From Athripsodes cinereus (lineage: Eukaryota > Arthropoda > Insecta > Trichoptera > Leptoceridae), in the NCBI GenBank assembly GCA_947579605.1, contig OX388305.1:22395542-22459541 (forward strand): a DNA stretch of 64,000 nucleotides, in the 5' to 3' direction. Position 1 is the first letter of the stretch. Each line of letters begins with the position of its first letter. Shown here in pieces: positions 37,204 to 48,779 of this stretch. The notes under the pieces are model-generated. The model searched no databases, had not been told where the DNA came from, and saw only the letters and a program-made list of their open reading frames with translations. The translations under genes were made by a program, and so were the position numbers.

Positions 37204-37332
37204 AAAGCACTCGTTGTGTTCGGTGGTTTTAGAGGATCTCCGTGTGGTAGTTTTTAACTCTAGCTTTCGGCGAACGTGCTGTCGTCATCTTCAGGAGTGT
37301 GAATCAAAGCAGTGAATTAAAGCACTCGTTGT
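37204..37332 (-). mobile_element. Hammerhead-like insertion with 14-bp target repeats
   Basis: AAAGCACTCGTTGT occurs at 37204-37217 and 37319-37332, framing a 101-bp insert. On the minus strand the insert carries the best-formed hammerhead-like core in the window (see 37257-37298). No palindrome is present here, so it shows the unit before or without inverted duplication. Confidence 0.7.
37257..37298 (-). ncRNA. Candidate hammerhead ribozyme motif
   Basis: Minus strand, in order: ACTC (37298-37295), CTGAAGA (37294-37288), a stem-loop closed by GACGA and TCGCC with one mismatch (37286-37269), GAAA (37268-37265), AGCT as a minimal self-complementary stem III (A is the last base of GAAA), A (37261, the expected cleaved position) and GAGT (37260-37257), which pairs with ACTC as stem I. 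This matches the CUGANGA...GAA...NUH plan of type I hammerheads with very short stem III, known from Penelope-like elements. Activity is not shown. Confidence 0.5.
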
Positions 37333-37478
37333 CGTAGATACGTTACCATTTTATTACAATAAAAAATTCATGCAATTAAGTTTACCTCATCAAAAAATAA
37401 AGGAAATACCTACTATAGTAAAAACCCTTTAAGTGATTTAACGAAAACAACACTTGATTACTACCATTTCACATAATT

Positions 37479-37509
37479 GAATTGATTATTTGAGAAACCC
37501 CACAAGTCA
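37479..37509 (+). repeat. Left terminal inverted repeat
   Basis: Starts GAATTGATTATTTGAG and ends CCCACAAGTCA. Pairs with 40033-40063 with two mismatches. Intactness of both ends suggests a recent insertion. Confidence 0.75.
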
Positions 37510-37637
37510 GGTTTTTCGACAAAATGACTTTTTGACGGAGATGTGTTCCAAAAGTATAAATACACGTTACGGAGAGATATCCCACAAGTCAACATGATAG
37601 AATGGAAATTATAAGATGTCAGATTTTTCGTTTAGTA

Positions 37638-37680
37638 GAGTAACCCCCTAAGTCAGTGACTAATGGGGTTTGTCAAATAA
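37638..37680. repeat. Internal end-like palindrome (possible transposase sites)
   Basis: Contains AACCCCCTAAGTCA directly followed by its near-inverse TGACTAATGGGGTTTGTCAA, two facing copies of the terminal motif. With the copy at 39838-39863 and a weaker one near 37580-37595 this makes a subterminal array, as seen in transposons whose transposase binds several sites. Confidence 0.55.
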
Positions 37681-37818
37681 ATGAGTGGCAACACCGAGCC
37701 ATCTGTCACTAAGAAATGACCAGTGTAGTCTTGTCAGTCAGCGTTTTGAGGTTATATTCTCACGTCATCTCGTTGGTGTTGCTTTCTTGCGTTATTTTAT
37801 TTTAAAAAAAAACTGAAA

Positions 37819-39744
37819 ATGGATGAAAATAGTGATTCAAGTGGTAGCTCCGTTATTCCGAGGAAGAGAAAAAGAGGCGTAATTAATAAATCTTCATATA
37901 AATCGGAAAAAAGAAAATTAGCTCGTGTAAAAGGACTTCAGTACACTGATTCGAAGGGACGAGTTGTAAGCCCAATGAAACCTAAAGAAGATTGCCGGTA
38001 AGCTTCACTACAAATCCTGATATACAAACAAATGTTAGTTTTTATTCTATTTACTAAATTTATCCACTTTTATTTTAGTTGTAGGAGAAATTGCTATGCA
38101 AGGATCAGTGAAGAAGAACGGCTGTTAATCTTTAATAAGTTTTTATGTTTTAACACAAAAAACGAGCAAGATAGTTACCTTCAGGGTCAAATTTCTGTAG
38201 TTAAAATCAAGCAGAGAAGACCGCGCAAACTCGAATCTCGAACTTCAATGCCGTCGCGTGGGTCTAGTTACGAGTATACTATTTCGACATGTTCTGGTAA
38301 ACATCAAGTTTGCAAGATAGCCTTTGTTAATATTCATGGTGTCACCAGCGATCGTGTGAGAAGATTGTGCTCTATGTTATCTCAAGGAAAAGCACCGATA
38401 GATAGACGGGGACTAAATACACCTGGAAACGCAAAAGATGGTGCTGTAATACAAGCTGTGAGGGAGCATATTGAGTCGTTTCCTAAGAAGGTATCTCATT
38501 ATGCTAGTCAAGAGTGCCATTACTTGGATGCTAGACTCGATGTAAAAATCATGCACTCAATGTTTCGAGCAAAACATCCAAATATTGATGTGAAATATTC
38601 TTTTTACATTAAAATTTTCAAGGAACAATATTCCCTTCGTTTTGGACGGCCCCAGGTGGATACTTGCTGTACTTGTGAAGAGTTGGAGGTGAAAATAAAA
38701 AGTAAATTTTTACATAATACTGCCAAACGTGTGGCGGTAGCTGAAAAATTGGTGCATCTAAGACGGGCAAAAAAATTTTATGGAAAAATTAAATCTGTTA
38801 CGCAACTAGTACGAGAAGATGAATCTGGAAAAACTGGAGCTGTGTGCATAGATTACATGCAAAATATTAGCCTTCCTTCTATACCAGTACAAGAAACCTT
38901 TTACTTAAGACAATTAACTGTGAGTGTCTTCTGTATTCATAACCTTAAGGATGACAGTGCTAACTTTATAGTATATCACGAAGGGGTTGGAGGTAAAGGC
39001 GCTAACGAAGTCAGCATATTTCTTTATCAATATTTGAAAGAAAATATGGGAAATGTTGAGAACTTACATATTTTCTCCGACGGCTGCGGTGGACAGAATA
39101 GGAATCACATAGTTGTAAGGGTTTTATCAGCATTGGTATCGCTAGGAATGTTCAAGACCATTGAGCAGTATTTTCCGGTTCGAGGCCACTCGTTTTTACC
39201 TTGTGACCGAGATTTTGCTATCTTGAAAAGAAAAATAAGAAGATCTGATCGCATCTATACAGTTAAGGAAGTTGCAGCATTGATTCTAAGCTCAACGGCT
39301 ATTAAAAAAATCCTGGTCTCTTTGCCTACGTCTCAGGACATAATTGATTTTAAAAAATGGTGGCCACATTTTTTTAAGAAAAATATGTTATCAATGGAAA
39401 CAACAGGTAGACACGTACCGAAAGAAAAGAAAACATCATTCAAGATCAGCCAATATTGCTACTTTGCTCATTCTCATGAAAGAGACAGAGTAGTAGTCGT
39501 AAAGGAATTCATTGACGGTATGAATAAACATTCGTTTGCTTTACGAAATTCAAACAAGGATAGGCTAGGCTTACCAAATGGCACGGCTTATCCAGAGGGT
39601 AAAATTCCCATTAACAAGAAAAAAATAGACGATTTACTAAAACTTAAAAATTACTTGCCTCAAGAGAGAGAAATAGAAGAGTTTTTCGGAGAAATATATC
39701 AGTGGCCGGTAACAGACCGTGAAACAGATGAAACAATATCATGA
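37819..39744 (+). CDS. Transposase-like protein (DUF7869-type), two exons, 614 aa
   Basis: The protein is joined from exon 1 (37819-37997) and exon 2 (38079-39744) across an 81-bp intron with GTAAGC donor and TTTTAG acceptor; the split codon CG|T keeps the frame. It starts MDENSDSSG in a strong context (A at -3, G at +4), followed by a basic, nuclear-localisation-like RKRKRG. Seen next: CRRNCYARISEEER at about residues 61-74, a Cys cluster TCCTCEE at about 255-261, CIDYMQN at about 316-322, FSDGCGGQNRN at about 392-402, and the RGHSFLPCDRDFAI block at about 428-441. I recall these from a large insect and hydrozoan family annotated only as DUF7869. D318, D394 and D436 or D438 are candidate catalytic acids, by analogy with RNase H-fold transposases; this is inference. 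No stops or shifts, so it may be active. Confidence 0.8.
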
Positions 39745-39802
39745 ATATAATATTAAATTACATGACAATTCAATATAATACTGTATATTATATTTTTTAA
39801 TG

Positions 39803-39808
39803 AATAAA
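39803..39808 (+). terminator. Polyadenylation signal of transposase gene
   Basis: AATAAA lies 58 bases after the stop codon, followed by a T-rich stretch (39814-39836), as expected of a cleavage and polyadenylation site. Confidence 0.6.
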
Positions 39809-39837
39809 CATGTCTTCTTTTTATTTATTTTTTCATT

Positions 39838-39863
39838 TATTTGAGAAACCCCTTAAGTCAATG
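39838..39863 (+). repeat. Internal copy of transposon end motif
   Basis: TTATTTGAGAAACCCCTTAA then GTCA repeats the left terminal sequence in direct orientation, about 200 bp inside the right end. Supports multiple transposase-binding sites. Confidence 0.6.
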
Positions 39864-40032
39864 ACTTTCAGGCATGAATTTTTCATTGAAAATGACAATC
39901 TTTTACAGATTTCAGCTTAATTTAATGTCAATATCATTTAAATGAGTCAAATTGCATTCAAAACCTATCCACGCTCATACATTTTTTTTTCACAGAAAGG
40001 TTTTTTTCGTCTCCTGTAAAGTTAGCTCCTTA

Positions 40033-40063
40033 TGACTTATGGGGTTTATCAAATAATCAATTC
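40033..40063 (-). repeat. Right terminal inverted repeat
   Basis: Inverse of the left end (37479-37509) with two differences: TGACTTATGGGG..., ending AATAATCAATTC. Confidence 0.75.
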
Positions 40064-41232
40064 AATTGAAAAGTCAAGTTTTAATACTTCCGTATTCACC
40101 TATTTCATAAATACGCATACCTACTAAGATCCCTACATTAAATAATCTGCAATATTTATAAAGATTTTGCACAAAATTCCAAGATAATACTCGAACATAT
40201 CTATTCTCAAGATTACATTTCGTAAAATATTATTTTGTTAACCAAGAAGTTCCGAAAGACATTTTATCAACAGTACTTACCTAGGTACGGTACAGCAGGT
40301 ATTGCATTATTTTATTCTTACTTTAATATCATAAGACAATATTGTATTGCCATAGTAGTTCAATATGAAGTAAATAGTAAACAATATACAACAATAAACA
40401 AAGCATTTATCATTCTATATGTACTCTATGATTGTGAAATACGTTTGATAATGAAGAAGTATATTTTATATCATATTGGAACTTGCAAAGAAGGCATTAT
40501 TAAGTAATAGAGAACCTGAAGGCTCTTATAATTTAATATTATGGTGTGTATAAATCTTATAATTTATTTATTAAAACAACAGTAAGTTCATCATGGGTGA
40601 CAGATCAATTTGAAGTAAATAGTAATATTATAAACCATATAAGTTGATTCATCTATTACTTATTAACCACAAAGCCATGAGAAATAATGCATAAAATGTT
40701 TATATTACTGTTATATGTGGTAATATATAAACATTTTATGCTTTTTTGCTAGAACACCTACAAAATAGAAACATGAATAAAGAAAAAATATTTACACTAA
40801 AACTGATAAGTGCATGTTTGCACACGACGTCATTATGATATCTTCATCTTCTAGGACCCGGGATAATGTAGACAGATTCAGTAAGGTAAAACTCTAGAGG
40901 TGAAATCTGAACTTTCCAAAAATCACCTTTGAATATGTTCTGATAAATAGGAGCCCTCTGACTCCTGAAATATTTAGGAATTAAGTATTATATCACTTCA
41001 AAATTTAACAACATTTGATTCCAGCTGGGTTCATTTTAACAAAAAAAAAAGAAGTTACTTTCTGCAACGGGGTTTACCAACTATTTACTATCTTTTTTAA
41101 AGTTTTAAGGGTGGACAGCTAATTTTGAGTTTGCCGTAATGGAAGACGTGAAGAATCTTAAGTATTTTAGATTATTTCAACATGTTCTTCCTATGTATCT
41201 ACTTAACTAGGCCATCACGAGATATATTTACT
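40064..41232. other. No recognisable gene
   Basis: AT-rich intron with a hairpin at 40689-40741 (GCATAAAATGTTTATAT arms). The 40845-41000 block (ATAAATAGGAGCCC, GACTCCTG) partly resembles 36727-36778 and may be an old repeat. Frame 40235-40507 has no support. Confidence 0.35.
40689..40741. repeat. Hairpin (19-bp arms)
   Basis: GCATAAAATGTTTATAT and its inverse around a 14-base loop. Possibly a small foldback element. Confidence 0.5.
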
Positions 41233-41427
41233 TTAATTATTTCATAATTTATAAATAATTAAAACCACTGTTATATTTTCACTTTATTTATTTAAACTTT
41301 TTTTTCGATTTCGCCCACTTCAATGGGCATTCTCAAGAGTACTGAATCAGTATAATGTCCTTTACAAATTTAATATGAATTTTCACTGTGTGAACACAAA
41401 CACCCTTCAGCAATTAATTATTTCATA
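41233..41427 (-). mobile_element. Hammerhead-like insertion with 14-bp target repeats, degenerate core
   Basis: TTAATTATTTCATA at 41233-41246 and 41414-41427 flanks a 167-bp insert. It contains the shared leader (CCACTGTTATATTTTCAC, 41265-41282) and on the minus strand TTGAGAA in place of CTGAAGA, an intact GCCCA/TGGGC stem, and GAAA (41313-41310). The first part of the core is mutated, so it is probably inactive. Confidence 0.65.
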
Positions 41428-44400
41428 TCACATTATCTTATAATTGTTCAAATTAACAAAATTTTAATACATTTTTTTTAGTTTGAATAGTTTTATAAAG
41501 TAAATTTTTGGGTGTTATTATTTTTAAAATAGTTTCAAATTTAAAAATGTGAATTAATGAATAATATTTGTGACAATTAATAATACCTTCAATTGGAACT
41601 CACATAAAATTCTCGCATTTTAATCAAATTTGTGACAATCCCAATCAAAATTTTATAATAGTTAAATAAAAATAATAGGCGGTCTAGGGACTGTTAAACG
41701 GCGTCAAAACAAAATCATCCATAATCATCGTCATCATCATCACATCTTCGAAATTTTCACGTCATGACAAAATTGTTATTGTATATAAATGAGTTTATCT
41801 CTCACTTTTACTTATACGGTTGTTAAAATCACTATTAAATAATAAATTAAACAAATATTAATAATCATACCTATTCGTAGACTGTAAAATAATATATACT
41901 GCAACGACGTACACATTAACCTTCAATATTCACAACTGTACAGCAACCGATCTATCAAAGTAATTACTTATAATAAGATAGAGATAATAGTCCTCAAATA
42001 TTAAGATGTACAAGTACCTACTTTGAAATACTTAAATAAGAAGTAGGTACTTTTCATTAACGTACGAGTACATTAGATGTACCTAATCATTGAATTTCGA
42101 GTCGGCTCTACTACTTGACTTCTTAATTAAAAAACCAACTTTAGAAAAAAGTTTTCCCTTAACTTACTGCTTTTCCTTTCATCTTTATGCAGACCAACTT
42201 ATTTGGACTTATTCAACTCATGTCTCTCGCATAAAAATCCATAGTTAATCACACACATACTTCTTTGTTCAGTAAAATTTAGATAAATCGAGCATACTCT
42301 TATATGAATATAGAATCCTATATACATGGAAAATATGTTATTTATTATTTATCGAGTCGAAACCCAGGAAAAAACAATCAAACTGATCTCCAGTACTGTG
42401 CAAAACGCACAGCAGGTGAAAATGTGTCAAAAATATCCTCCATAGTGCATGTGACAGGGCACAATGGACACTCCAACAAGTGTGGAAAATATATTAATTA
42501 CCTATTAATGGACAAAGAAAATAAATATTTCAATCTGTTTCTAGCAGGTACTTTAATTTCTTATCGCGAATCGAATGAATTTCATAGAAAATGTCAATAG
42601 CCTACTGATACCTGTTGCAAACATTATAATGCTTAGTGCTATTGGAAATGCAGGTACATCTCGGTTGGTTGAGTAAAGCTAACATAATTATTTTAAACAT
42701 AGTAATAATAATAATAATATAAAGATAATATTAACAACATTTACACTAAGGAGTTAATAAGAGCAGATTTATTAAATGATTATTTAGATTATATTCCCGA
42801 GACGTCTATTACAGACTTGGTGTGTTCATTTTTGTTTTGTATAGTAGGTATAATTATGTATAGTTTATTGCTTGCGTCGCATTTAATAGGTAATATCTTT
42901 ATTCAAGTACCCAAATAACAGTTTGAGGACTTTGACATTAATCAGTCAGTGTTTTATAGTAAATATTTGCAAATTGCTTTGAAATAAATTATCAAAATTG
43001 TAAAACTAAGATTTTAATCATTTATGTCAAAGCATTCATTAGTCAATGGCAATTATAAAGACTTAAACCGTGTAAATAATGTACGTGATTTATTTTCGAT
43101 ATATTTAACAAACTAATTATAAATTTCGAAATCTCTCGCAAATTTCGAAAATTTAATTATAAATTTCCCAGAAGATACATTCAATTTACGTATTTTTCTG
43201 CTATGTCATGCAATTTTGGAATCATAATCGTAAATTCATTACTCAAATGCAAAAAGGTAACCTCCACACCAACAAAGATTGAATTGATAAGAACTATTGA
43301 GGTCATTAAAATAATGTAAAAAAACACTATGGTTGACATTAACCTTCTATTATTGCAAAGGGGTGATTTTTATTTAATATTCACGTCTAACGTAATCATT
43401 TATATTTAACGTAAGCGATTTGTCCTAAATGAATACATATTTTTGTGAAGAAAAGAGTTTTTACCAAAAATGATATATAGATACTTCCTTTTTTCTTTAT
43501 TCAAAATATAACTTTATATAACATTTGTACATCCTCCAGACACATCATATATGAGAAATTAATAAAATAGATAAATAGATAATAGTATCGGGTGCCTGGA
43601 GAGATATGTGTGACTAATAATATCAAATAATTAGCAACCGACTGTGGTTTTTAAATAATATTATTTAAAATATTATGTTTTTATTTATATTTAATTTATT
43701 ATTAAGGCGGCAGTAACTTCTTAAGCGATGTTAATCAAATTATCACAAGTGTGCTAATGCAACCAACCCACATAATGTTTGATATGAAAACTTATTTCAT
43801 TGTCCGGACAACAATGAGTACGAGAAATTTTACTTAAAAATATTCAACACTTTCAATTTCAAACGTTAAAAATATACCTTCATATTATTAACATCAGTGG
43901 CGTGCCTTTCCCACAAGCCATATTATATGAAATCTCTTTGGTATTCCTATCTGTCACTTTATATTACGATATTCCTATCACACATAATCTATTATTAACA
44001 TCACGTAAACAAGAAATTTAGAATTATGTACAAAGAAAACTAAATTATTAAATGAATAGGTTTCTTCATGTTGAATTATTCTCATGAAAAGCTTGACTTA
44101 AAAATCTACTTAAATAAATCATATTTATATACTTACCTTAATTTTCACGATTATATAAACCATCGCATATTGCATAACAACGGACCTCACACAAGCAATT
44201 TCAAATACAACTGTATTTCATACACGTATTTTACAGTTAAACTTATATGATTAACATACAATTAATACAAAGAAGAAATATGAAATACTCAAATAACCTC
44301 AACCAGTTCAATGCTGGTAAAATATATGCAAAATTATTTTATTTTACGTTTAAACACATGAAAAAGAAGCAAGAAATCAATTGATGGAAAACCGAAAAGG

Positions 44401-45596
44401 CAGATAATAATAGGATTTAAATGGAAAGTGTCGTCAGAAAATATCAACGGTTTATTTTGAAATGATGACACTTGTAATACATAGAATTGTATGGGAACAA
44501 GTTAAAGAAGAGAGACGTATTACACATTGTTATCGTTATAATTAAATTTATGTATCTTCGTATAGATAGGTATAATTGTTACTCTTCCAATATTATACTG
44601 TAAGCTTACCTACTGCAGTAAGGCATGCGTGTTAATATGTAAACCAGTATCATAACAATAACATTGTTAGATCGTGATGGAGAAATTCTAATACAAATAT
44701 CTTGTACAATACATACCATACCATATGGTATTACATACTGCATTATATTATGAAGCATAACTTTGGTGGAGGTAATACGAATAGACAGCCTTGATAAAGT
44801 CGTCATCTAGACAAGCAAACAATAATGTTATTTACTTGTCTAGTTCTACTAATAAGTAGTAATGCCAATATATCTACTTTTTATTTAATTGCATATTAAC
44901 CTGTGTTGAACCACGCATTTAAATATTTCTCTACCGATAAAAATGCGCAGTTATCGGAGGAGCGAAAAAATCTCCAATTGCGTATGTGACTCAACACTGA
45001 GAGAACTCAAGTAAGTGTAACGTCACAGTTGCACATATTGGGTTCATCGAGAATATATGCTGTCTTTTGCATATAATATTTATTATTTATTCATCATAAA
45101 CGGCACATTGGCCATTGACAATAAAGGTTAACAAATATCGTTTACATAACAATATAACTAAGTATACACAAAAAATATCTTCGACATATCAAATCATGTG
45201 GTAATCGAAATTGTATGTATAATGCTGAACAATATATCACACTTATTGGAGTACCTTCATGGTCTAGTCACATGCACGAAGGAAGATATTTTCGATACCC
45301 CTCCGGCTGATGTGCAATTGGCTCAATACTGGCGACTAATCTAAATACGTTGCTCAGTTGCTCATGTTTCTCGTCTTTTTAATTTTCTCCTTCCACGTCT
45401 GATCTATTTTTTTCCACTCAAATAAGTGGCGATTAACATTGCCATGTCATTTTCTAAATTCAGGGCTTTCAGGACGTATCAAAACTACATTCGTCTCCCA
45501 TCAGTGAGCATATTAGTTGGTGACTTTTCAGTTTCACTATTACAAAGAAACCCAGGCGTTTCTTAAAAAAGAATTTAGAGAACATTTTAAACTTAC
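41428..45596. other. No recognisable gene
   Basis: AT-rich intron leading to the Wnt6 signal-peptide exon. The frame at 42304-42600 and its antisense frame (CPLCPVTC...) look somewhat less random than the surroundings but lack splice sites and homology that I recognise. Confidence 0.35.
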
Positions 45597-45658
45597 TGAT
45601 AGGAGCCGGTGACGGGTGCCAGTATCAGGAGACAGGCTGCCAGGAGGGCGGCCCGCAT
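45597..45658 (-). CDS. Wnt6: Wnt6 coding exon with start codon and signal peptide
   Basis: This is the first coding exon of a secreted Wnt ligand. It encodes 20 codons beginning MRAALLAACLLIL and ending VTGSY, plus two bases (CA) before a perfect donor GTAAGT. The peptide is a textbook signal sequence: a basic residue after Met, a hydrophobic core of about 12 residues and small polar residues at the end. The two leftover bases plus the first base of the exon at 7738-7958 form CAG (Gln), giving ...GSY-Q-VAGNHVVMD with no frame break, which is the main reason for joining them. The start was chosen because it is the first ATG in good context after the short upstream ORF and has the signal peptide directly behind it. 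The codons are GC-rich, unlike the flanks. Confidence 0.75.
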
Positions 45659-45752
45659 CCTCCCGCCACCCGCTTCACTGTGCCGTCCACCTCCGCCCCC
45701 TCATAGAGCGACAACTGCTTCAGCGGTTCTTTAATCACAATACTTCAGCTTT
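45659..45752 (-). other. Wnt6: Wnt6 5' UTR portion of exon 2
   Basis: On the minus strand a TTTCAG acceptor (45753-45755) opens this exon and 94 GC-rich bases precede the start codon. The sequence contains one upstream ATG with its own stop (45675-45704). The GC richness contrasts sharply with the T-run and AT-rich intron on either side. Confidence 0.55.
45675..45704 (-). promoter_or_regulatory. Upstream ORF in Wnt6 5' UTR
   Basis: Nine codons (MRGRRWTAQ) and a TGA, ending 16 bases before the Wnt6 start codon. Its initiation context is weak (T at -3), whereas the Wnt6 start has A at -3, so leaky scanning would let most ribosomes pass. It may dampen translation; this is inference from position and context only. 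Confidence 0.45.
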
Positions 45753-47671
45753 CTGAAACAATACAAAATATTTTTTTTTTCTAACCCAAAAGATACAAAG
45801 TGAGAGAGATCACAAGAAGATAGATAATTGTTTCATATTCTTCAAAAATATCTCTATCTGTAAAATTTGTCCTATAACAGCATTTTTTACATATTGTTTA
45901 GTCAGTAGTAAACCATATGTATGTAATGGAAGTCTTGGTTATCCTCTAAATACTATTAAGAATAAGGCATTAAGTTTTAGTGGAGATATTATATCATCAC
46001 TACTAAATAGATATTAAATGTTGAATTCATTGTGTTTTAAGACACCCATGTCATGAAAGAAACTTTAATCTTGCAAAAAAATGGAATATCTATAAAATAG
46101 TTGAATTGAAGATACGAAACACATTATAACTAGTTTAATGTAACATTTTGTTCACAAAAATCAATACAGGTTTGCTGGAATGGATTGTCTCCAGGCAATA
46201 ATCACGCCTATTACTGTATCTGTCTGTTTTTTTATCGCAACAATGAAGAGTTATTATTATTTGTTTGGAACACATGCCTCGTAGAAAACTCGATAATTAA
46301 CGATCTAAAAAATAAGGCCATAAAAGGATTACAAATTTACAAACACGAACTATTTCAAATATTGTTAAATTTAATAAAAAAAATAATATATACTGTATAT
46401 ACGAATAACTGTAGTATTAGCAATATTAATTCTAATATTAATACCAAATACTTGTGCACCTACCAACAATATATTCATTATACAATCAGAATAATATGAG
46501 TTCTCTCACGGCTGTAATAAACTGAGCCCACGCGTGCAATAAATATGTCCATTTAGAGAATATTATAATAATTAAAACGTTGATCCAATTAAATTATAAA
46601 GATAATGCTAGTATCAATATTATTATATTTTCATAACATATTAAAAACCCAGCTTTAATCAGAGATTATGTAAACATATATCTAATTGAAAAGATGTACT
46701 TCTAGAAAATAGTAAAATAGATTACAAATACCGATTAAAAACTGACAACACCATACAAATGACGTTCTTACGTTTATTTGTTATCATTGCATGCGTATTT
46801 GCATTACATATAAACAGCTTTTGGATACCTATAAAATGATCCACGGCTAAAATAGTTGTTAAATGTAAATCACTGAAATAAAATGTGTTGTAAACCTATG
46901 ATTTTTTTTTATATTCTGCAACCATATATTTTGAAAACCTAATAAATGAAATAAAAATCGTAAGATTTGTTTTTTTTTTACATTGTCGCGAATTAATGTC
47001 TGTTAACAAATTTAGGTAGTAGGTAGCTTGATAGTACAGTTTCAGATCTTCAATCGAGAGATCCGGGAATTCTACCCACTGCTGATTTACTCCAACTTCA
47101 CAACACAATCATATTTCTTACTATGATAGTGTTTGGAGTGTAACTGGGTGTAATTCAAATCCAAATTTATCTTACAAAAAGATAATAAATATTTTTAGCT
47201 GGTAAAAGCGGCTGAAAAACGTATACCTATACCTAAGCAAGCATTCACAGGTCGGACAAACAGACGGACTAACATATTTACGTATGTGAAGATTATTTTA
47301 AAATATTGCAGATATCATATTATTATGAACAAGACCACTAATCTGCTAACGGCCGCACAGATGCATCTCACTAGATGAAATCATTATCTACTCGGATTAT
47401 TTATTATGGACTTGTATATCGTCATATTAAATTAACTACATATTAGATATTATAATTTGCAGTGAAAAAGGAAAATATTATTTTAATTCAATTCATGATT
47501 ATAATCAGAAAAATGCATTCTTTATAGAACTATTCAAGTAATTAATATATTCCAAACCATTCATTTATCTTTACAGATGGATGCAGAAATTTATCAAAAT
47601 AGGATGTAGGTACATTTATTTTTTGAGAATTGAGAATGTATTAAAATTTGTATTGAGTGTGTCTCAGTAAA

Positions 47672-47840
47672 AGAAAGAGCTTCTGCTCTCATCGTCAGGC
47701 AAAAGTAAAGTGCCTGACGTTGAGAGCGGAAGCTCTTGAATGCCCGTTTGCAAAATTAACAAAGTTAACAGTGAAATAACTATAATATATATCTTGTTTT
47801 ATGAATAAATTATTTATATGAACTTCCACTAAGAACCGTC
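47672..47840 (-). mobile_element. Hairpin element, copy 2 (AGAGCTTCC family)
   Basis: Minus-strand counterpart of 2897-3082: leader with CGACGGTTCTTAGTGG (47823-47840), then a CACTGTTAAC motif, then an inverted repeat (47672-47742) with AAGAGCTTCCGCTCTCA and GTCAGGC arms. The same family in opposite orientation. Confidence 0.6.
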
Positions 47841-48779
47841 GATCGATACATTAAACTTTAACTAGCTTCTGCCTTACGTCTCTTCACTTCTGGAGATAAT
47901 GAATAAATAAAGTATGTAATAACAATAGTAAATAAATGTTGCAGGTATGGTTTGATAAGAATGATTAGTAGAGATAAGATTGAGTGACGTTAATATAACT
48001 GTATGTATTACATATTGGTAGGTAGTTGTGTATTATGTAGTAGATACTACATGCACAGTGCACACAGATAGAACGAGAATGATGCGGGAGACTAAATGTC
48101 ATTTTGTGAAAACACTTTGTTTACATGAGATTATAAGAGCGTGGGCGCTGGAGCCTACAAAACTATGGACCGTTCTTGAGACTCAGTGGCGTATCTTTAA
48201 TACAAACTTATTAGTGTTAGATTTTTTCATTAGAAATAATGGCCTTTATTTGTTTGAAATTTAATCTAACTCTCCCATCCTGAATGTTGATCCTTTTTTA
48301 TTGACACTCGCATATTTATCACATGCTGTTAGTCCACTGATCATCCTACCTCCAGAAGTTGTGATGATGGTGTAACAGTAGCAGAGAACTGTATTGAGTT
48401 TTCATTGATACTCTACTCCTGCATTCGAATAATGGGAATCTCTATTTTATTTTTAATAAAACCACCTTTACAACGCATGCATCTTGATTACCGCCAGGTA
48501 TTTATGTATTTTTTACAAACTCATATTCATTTTTAAAAATGTATTATATTATTTTGGTTGGATATTTTATAGTTATGTACATGTTTTATTGCTGAATTTA
48601 TGATGTTAGAATGGCCCTATATCCTTCAAAGCATGAGCTATGCTTAATTTTGAAGGAACAATTAAAAGAAAGATATATGTTTTAAGTATTATTTTATATT
48701 TATTGTTTATTGTTTTAAGTGTGTATTTTTTTATTAAACAAATATATTTGAATTTGAATATATTTTTATATTTTGTAAT

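Larger units (their letters stand above)
37479..40063 (+). mobile_element. Complete DNA transposon with DUF7869-like transposase
   Basis: A 2,585-bp element bounded by inverted ends GAATTGATTATTTGA, one variable base, AAACCCCA, one variable base, AAGTCA (about 31 bp, two differences). Possible target repeat AATT on both sides (37475-37478 and 40064-40067), but AATT is palindromic, so the exact boundary is uncertain. End-like motifs recur internally at about 37640-37676 and 39838-39863. It carries one two-exon gene (37819-39744) with no disabling change and a polyadenylation signal. It lies antisense in the large Wnt6 intron. I could not assign it to a named superfamily with confidence. Confidence 0.75.
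7959..45596 (-). other. Wnt6: 37.6-kb intron of Wnt6, host to most repeats here
   Basis: Bounded on the minus strand by donor GTAAGT (at 45596) and acceptor TTTACAG (at 7959), splitting a codon after its second base. Inside are an intact-looking DNA transposon in the opposite orientation, three tandem arrays, several hammerhead-like insertions, LINE relics and SINEs. Large introns in Wnt genes often hold enhancers, and unannotated unique blocks here could be such elements, but I see no diagnostic motif clusters. Confidence 0.7.

Noticed and set aside
38032..38078. Starting the transposase at the ATG at 38032
   Set aside because: Those residues (MLVFILFTKF...) are translated intron; splicing 37997 to 38079 restores a basic N-terminus in phase.
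48028..48264. 78-codon frame as a small gene
   Set aside because: No recognised motif, promoter, or codon bias over the whole length; likely chance.
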